A DNA stretch of 64,000 nucleotides, from contig JBMFML010000001.1 of the NCBI GenBank assembly GCA_049970695.1, positions 62,001 to 126,000 of the forward strand. Direction: 5' to 3'. The notes under the pieces are model-generated. The model was not told where the DNA came from. It searched no databases and saw only the letters and a list, made by a program, of their open reading frames with translations. Below, in pieces: positions 61,154 through 64,000 of this stretch; the first letter of the stretch is position 1; the number at the start of each line of letters is the position of its first letter. This DNA is from UBA285 sp049970695 (GTDB taxonomy: Archaea > Thermoproteota > Thermoprotei_A > Sulfolobales > Desulfurococcaceae). Position numbers and translations under genes: made by a program.

Positions 61154-61221
61154 GGCAATGCACCATGCAATTCTTTCCAGGTTACGGAAGAGCGTGCGAG
61201 GAGTGTGGGGTAAGAAAAAGC

Positions 61222-62295
61222 CTACTCTCCCATGACCATTGCCATTACTGCCTTCTGGACGTGAAGCCTGTTCTCGGCCTCTTCGAAGTATAGGCTCTTT
61301 TCGTAGCTGTCTAAGACCTCGTCTGCGACTTCTTGCCCTCTGTCAGCCGGGCCGCAGTGCATGTAGTACGGCTTTCCAGCCTTTTCTAACCTCTCTATGG
61401 TGACAATCCAATCTTTGTACTTGTTTTGGTACTCTTTAGCGCCCTCTTTGTCCACTACGCTGTTGTATGGTGGGAAGAACTTCTTGGGGCTCCAAGCCTT
61501 TGGATACACGGCAACCGCTCCTTCAAACGCCTCGTCCATATTGTAGACTATCTTGAACTCACTTCCCCAGTACTCGGCGTACTTCTTGGCAATGCTGAGG
61601 GCCTCGTCCATGAGCTCGAAGCCGGGCGGGTGTGCAATGTAGACGTCCGCTCCAAGCATCGCAAACATTGCTGCAACATCTTGTGGAACTGCAAGGGGCT
61701 TTAGACCACCACTGTAAGCCCAGCTCACTACAACCTTCTTGCCGCGCAAGTCACTAGGCCATCCGAGGGCTTCGAGCAAGGCCTGTGCATCGGCGAGCGC
61801 CTGGAATGGGTGCCATATGTCGTCTTCCATGTTAAGGACGGGCACGTCTGCCCACTTCGCGAATTCATTTATTATTCTATGGCCCCTTCCAATAATCCAC
61901 TTGGCCGGGTCTCCGTATATTCTTATGGCTATTCCATCTCCGTACCTACTCAGAACTCTCGCAACGTCGCTAATAGCCTCGGTTTGGTATGGGACCATGT
62001 CCTCTGGTAGCGTTGGCGTGTACACTTGATCGGGGCTGATGTAGATGCCCTGCCCACCGAGCTGGTAGATGCCGGTTTGGAAACTGTTTCTCGTTCTGAG
62101 GCTCTTGTTGTAGAATATGAGGTAGAGAGTCTTGCCGCGTAGCCAGTCGACTCTGCGCACGCCGCTGTGGAACATTTGCTTGAGCTCCCTGGCAGCCTTG
62201 AGAACTAGCTTTATTGTATCGATGTCGTAGTCGTAGTTGGATATCCAGTCCTTACCCTTTAGGTAGCCTACAAACCAGGGCTTGTGCCTTCCCAT
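61222..62295 (-). CDS. ygeW: YgeW-family carbamoyltransferase, paralogue 2 (HCGP variant)
   Basis: This 357-residue carbamoyltransferase is the closer of the two to E. coli YgeW. Shared segments are the SWAYSGGLKPLAVPQ loop (YgeW: TWAYSPSYGKPLSVPQ), AVYPKAWSPKK, KDWIVT and YYMHCGPADRG in place of HCLP. The phosphate loop reads KSLRTR instead of STRTR, and HPxQ is present as WHPFQALAD. The WAY block replaces the ornithine-binding motif, so this is not an ornithine enzyme. YgeW is encoded in bacterial anaerobic purine catabolism clusters; its true substrate remains unsettled. It lies 69 bp upstream of the threonine synthase-like gene on the same strand and has a good promoter (62337-62350). Confidence 0.9.
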   Translation of the reverse strand: MGRHKPWFVGYLKGKDWISNYDYDIDTIKLVLKAARELKQMFHSGVRRVDWLRGKTLYLIFYNKSLRTRNSFQTGIYQLGGQGIYISPDQVYTPTLPEDMVPYQTEAISDVARVLSRYGDGIAIRIYGDPAKWIIGRGHRIINEFAKWADVPVLNMEDDIWHPFQALADAQALLEALGWPSDLRGKKVVVSWAYSGGLKPLAVPQDVAAMFAMLGADVYIAHPPGFELMDEALSIAKKYAEYWGSEFKIVYNMDEAFEGAVAVYPKAWSPKKFFPPYNSVVDKEGAKEYQNKYKDWIVTIERLEKAGKPYYMHCGPADRGQEVADEVLDSYEKSLYFEEAENRLHVQKAVMAMVMGE

Positions 62296-62336
62296 TAGAC
62301 CACCGAAGCCTTTTTGAAGTGTGCTATAATGGAGTA

Positions 62337-62350
62337 GGTTAAAAAGGCTT
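62337..62350 (-). promoter_or_regulatory. Promoter of carbamoyltransferase paralogue 2
   Basis: AAGCCTTTTTAACC on the minus strand, about 45-55 nt before the ATG at 62295. Confidence 0.55.
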
Positions 62351-62410
62351 TCTACTAGAGCGGCCCCGGCCGCTAACCTCAGCTACTAGCTCAGCCTTTT
62401 TCCGGCATAT

Positions 62411-62421
62411 TACTTAATAGC
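62411..62421 (+). promoter_or_regulatory. TATA-like element of the 92-residue gene
   Basis: TACTTAATAGC about 40-50 nt before TTG 62461. Confidence 0.4.
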
Positions 62422-62460
62422 TTTCTCTACACTCACATTCTTAGCCGAGGCGACTAAGAC

Positions 62461-62739
62461 TTGAACTGCGTGATTGGAGAAGACTGCATCATAATTCGTG
62501 GAGCAGTAACGATGTGGGACCTCAAGAGAGTTCTAGACGAGTTAAACCCGCTACTGCTGCTAAAAGGGTATGAGCCAAAGTACTACTTTGAGGGTTTTTT
62601 GAGCCCCGAGGAAAGGGGAATAGTGCTGACAATAAAACTCGCCCGCGGGCTCTCAAAAGAGGATAAGAGAGCCATTAAGCTCTTTATGGAGACGCTCGGA
62701 ATAAGTGTTACTGAGTGCAATGATGCAGGGAAAAAATGA
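62461..62739 (+). CDS. Small hypothetical protein in the purine island
   Basis: This 92-residue soluble protein shows alternating beta and helix: DCIIIRGAVTM, DLKRVLDELNPLL, KYYFEGFLSPEERGIVLTIKL (split), SKEDKRAIKLFMETLGISV. The pattern suggests a small alpha/beta (ferredoxin-like) fold. It has three Cys and no known motif. TTG start with a GAGGCG stretch about 10 nt upstream. The stop codon abuts the convergent cysteine synthase-like gene. I do not recognise the family. Confidence 0.65.
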   Translation: MNCVIGEDCIIIRGAVTMWDLKRVLDELNPLLLLKGYEPKYYFEGFLSPEERGIVLTIKLARGLSKEDKRAIKLFMETLGISVTECNDAGKK

Positions 62740-63747
62740 TTATAAAGCGAGTTCTTCTAGTAGGAGCTTTCTCGAGACGAGCTCTCTTTTCTTCTTGAAG
62801 AGCCTCGTGCTGAAATACCTCGCGGCGTAGTCTGGTAGCACTGTAACGACTTTGCTGCCCTCTCCCAGGCCGTATTGCCGCGCGACTTTAATAGCTGCCA
62901 CGACGTTTGCTCCAGAGCTTATTCCAACCGGCAATCCCTCTAGCCTTGCTATCAGCCTAGCCATTTCTATTGCCTCCTCGCTCGAGACCGTCACGAAGTC
63001 GTCTATTAAGTGCTTGTTTCTGTAGACGATGTCTGGCACGAAGCCGTCTCCAACGCCTTCTATCTCGTGCCTACTGCAAGGCCCCAAGCGGCCTGTTTTG
63101 AACCACTCTGTGGCAACCGGGCACTCCGCAGGCTCTGCCCCAACTACGAGTACGTCTTTGCACTCTTCTTTCAGCCTCTTTGCCACGCCCACCAGAGTCC
63201 CGCCTGTGCCTATTTCAGCTACAAACGCCTTGGGGCAGCCCAGCTGCTCTAGTATTTCCTTGCCCGTGGTCTCGTAGTGTGCTTGTATGTTTGCGTCATC
63301 AGACCACTGGTCAAAGAGGTAGTACTTGTCCGGGTTTTCCGCGACAAGCCTCTTAGCGGCTTCCAGCGCTACTCCCGCATCCGCTTCGCCTCCTGGGGTA
63401 AAGTAGAAGTCTGCGCCAAACAGCCTCATTATCATGAACCTCTCAGCGCTCATTTCCTCGGGTATTACTATTAGGACCTTGAAGCCCATGGCACTTGCTA
63501 GTGCTGAGAAGGCAATGCCCGTGTTGCCCGTAGTGGGAACCACTACTGTCATGCCCGGCTTGAGCTCTCCTCTTTCAATGGCCTTGCGCAGCATGTAGAG
63601 GGCCATTCTGTCCTTAACGCTGCCGGTAGGGTTTAGAAACTCCATCTTAGCCCATATTTCAGCCTTAACATCCCCAGGCTTGACTCTATTTAGGAGAATT
63701 ACTGGCGTTCCACCAATGCACTCTGTTATGTCGCGACAGACCCTCAA
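62740..63747 (-). CDS. Cysteine synthase/cystathionine beta-synthase-family PLP enzyme
   Basis: This 335-residue fold-type II PLP enzyme has NPTGSVKDRMA (Schiff-base Lys), PTTGNTGIAFS (substrate loop, Thr where PTSGNTG is usual), AEIGTGGTLVGVAK (phosphate-binding) and SSGANVVAA. The core is close to CysK and CBS, and no C-terminal CBS domain pair is present. Likely reactions are beta-replacement on O-acetylserine or O-phosphoserine, or beta-elimination. In a purine cluster the bacterial counterpart of this fold is YgeX, which handles 2,3-diaminopropionate; this remains speculation. It is divergent from the xanthine dehydrogenase-type subunit gene. Confidence 0.88.
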   Translation of the reverse strand: MRVCRDITECIGGTPVILLNRVKPGDVKAEIWAKMEFLNPTGSVKDRMALYMLRKAIERGELKPGMTVVVPTTGNTGIAFSALASAMGFKVLIVIPEEMSAERFMIMRLFGADFYFTPGGEADAGVALEAAKRLVAENPDKYYLFDQWSDDANIQAHYETTGKEILEQLGCPKAFVAEIGTGGTLVGVAKRLKEECKDVLVVGAEPAECPVATEWFKTGRLGPCSRHEIEGVGDGFVPDIVYRNKHLIDDFVTVSSEEAIEMARLIARLEGLPVGISSGANVVAAIKVARQYGLGEGSKVVTVLPDYAARYFSTRLFKKKRELVSRKLLLEELAL

Positions 63748-63842
63748 GGCGCCTACACCTCTTCTTAAACCGTAGTCATAGGCTTAGGAAGTATTTAAGA
63801 GCATTCTTTCCGCGGGGTTAGTTGCGTTGCGCCAAGTACTGC

Positions 63843-63855
63843 AAGCTTATTAACC
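63843..63855 (+). promoter_or_regulatory. Promoter of the XDH-type FAD subunit gene
   Basis: AAGCTTATTAACC, about 40-50 nt before GTG 63892. On the other strand CTTAAATACTTCC (about 63786-63798) likely serves the cysteine synthase-like gene. Confidence 0.5.
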
Positions 63856-63891
63856 CCGGGGCGTTATTAGTGTGAACCAACGCTCGGGTAG

Positions 63892-64000
63892 GTGGTAGCC
63901 ATCTTCGAAATTTACCGTCCCTCAAGCCTAGATGATGCAGTTGAGTTCCTGCACAAGCACGCTCCTGACGCTAGACCCCTAGCAGGAGGAACGGAGCTGC
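63892..64000 (+). CDS. Xanthine dehydrogenase/CO dehydrogenase-type FAD-binding subunit, N-terminus only (cut by window end)
   Basis: The visible 36 residues read as the start of a CoxM/XdhB-type flavin subunit. FEIYRPSSLDDAVEFL and the FAD-binding PLAGGTEL are clear hallmarks. Start GTG 63892, directly after an in-frame stop. The Mo-binding large subunit and the 2Fe-2S subunit should follow outside the window. In this context hypoxanthine, xanthine or another purine is the expected substrate, though aldehyde oxidase-type or carbon monoxide-type functions share this N-terminus. Confidence 0.87.
   Translation, partial: MVAIFEIYRPSSLDDAVEFLHKHAPDARPLAGGTEL

Overview
The window is chromosomal DNA of a thermophilic archaeon, most likely a crenarchaeote (Thermoproteota). 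The evidence is a class I lysyl-tRNA synthetase, archaeal-type LeuRS and IleRS, an Mre11-NurA-HerA-Rad50 gene run, Rio2, an Sm-like protein, archaeal AdoMet synthetase, NucS, an Rqc2/NEMF homologue, a ferredoxin with the Asp-ligand motif, many GTG/TTG starts, and BRE/TATA promoters (often close to AAGCTTATAAACC). No tRNA, rRNA, transposase or CRISPR array was found. Genus cannot be decided from this sequence.

Layout. 1-5 kb: the 3' end of a tungsten/molybdenum aldehyde:ferredoxin oxidoreductase, its probable radical-SAM maturase, an M20 amidohydrolase, a ferredoxin and a MarC-type membrane protein. 5-14 kb: leuS, lysS, a dolichol-phosphate-sugar transferase, ileS and cytidine deaminase. 14-21 kb: the mre11-nurA-herA-rad50 operon, with a candidate C/D-box sRNA and a hairpin upstream. 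21-39.5 kb: information-processing genes (Trm14, Rio2, DUF460, MAT, NFACT/Rqc2, Sfm1-like SPOUT enzyme, NucS, Lsm) mixed with a large secreted PHP phosphoesterase, MATE and CDF transporters, a cytoplasmic SUOX-fold molybdoenzyme and a UPF0282 metallohydrolase. 39.5-45.5 kb: a long non-coding stretch, poorly conserved secreted and membrane proteins, a class III aminotransferase and a lone Cas6-like RAMP protein.

45.6-64 kb is the most interesting part. It is a coherent purine/nucleobase catabolism island. A BMP-family nucleoside ABC importer (binding protein, double ATPase, two permeases) leads into a COG0402 deaminase, then adenine deaminase, then a protein resembling bacterial SsnA. Next to it lie two divergent YgeW-family carbamoyltransferases, a PreA-like dihydropyrimidine/dihydroorotate dehydrogenase with two 4Fe-4S clusters, two fold-type-II PLP enzymes and the FAD subunit of a xanthine dehydrogenase-type molybdoenzyme that runs off the end. 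A MoaD-like protein and a DUF711 protein flank it. This set resembles the bacterial ygeW-ygeX-ygeY-ssnA-xdh anaerobic purine/urate catabolic loci. My inference is that the organism imports nucleosides or purines, deaminates and hydroxylates the ring, opens it reductively with ferredoxin, and recovers carbamoyl phosphate (ATP) by the YgeW-type enzymes.

Two genes, cytidine deaminase and threonine synthase, clearly carry conserved N-terminal sequence in frame but have no ATG/GTG/TTG to start it. Either indels or non-canonical initiation would explain this.
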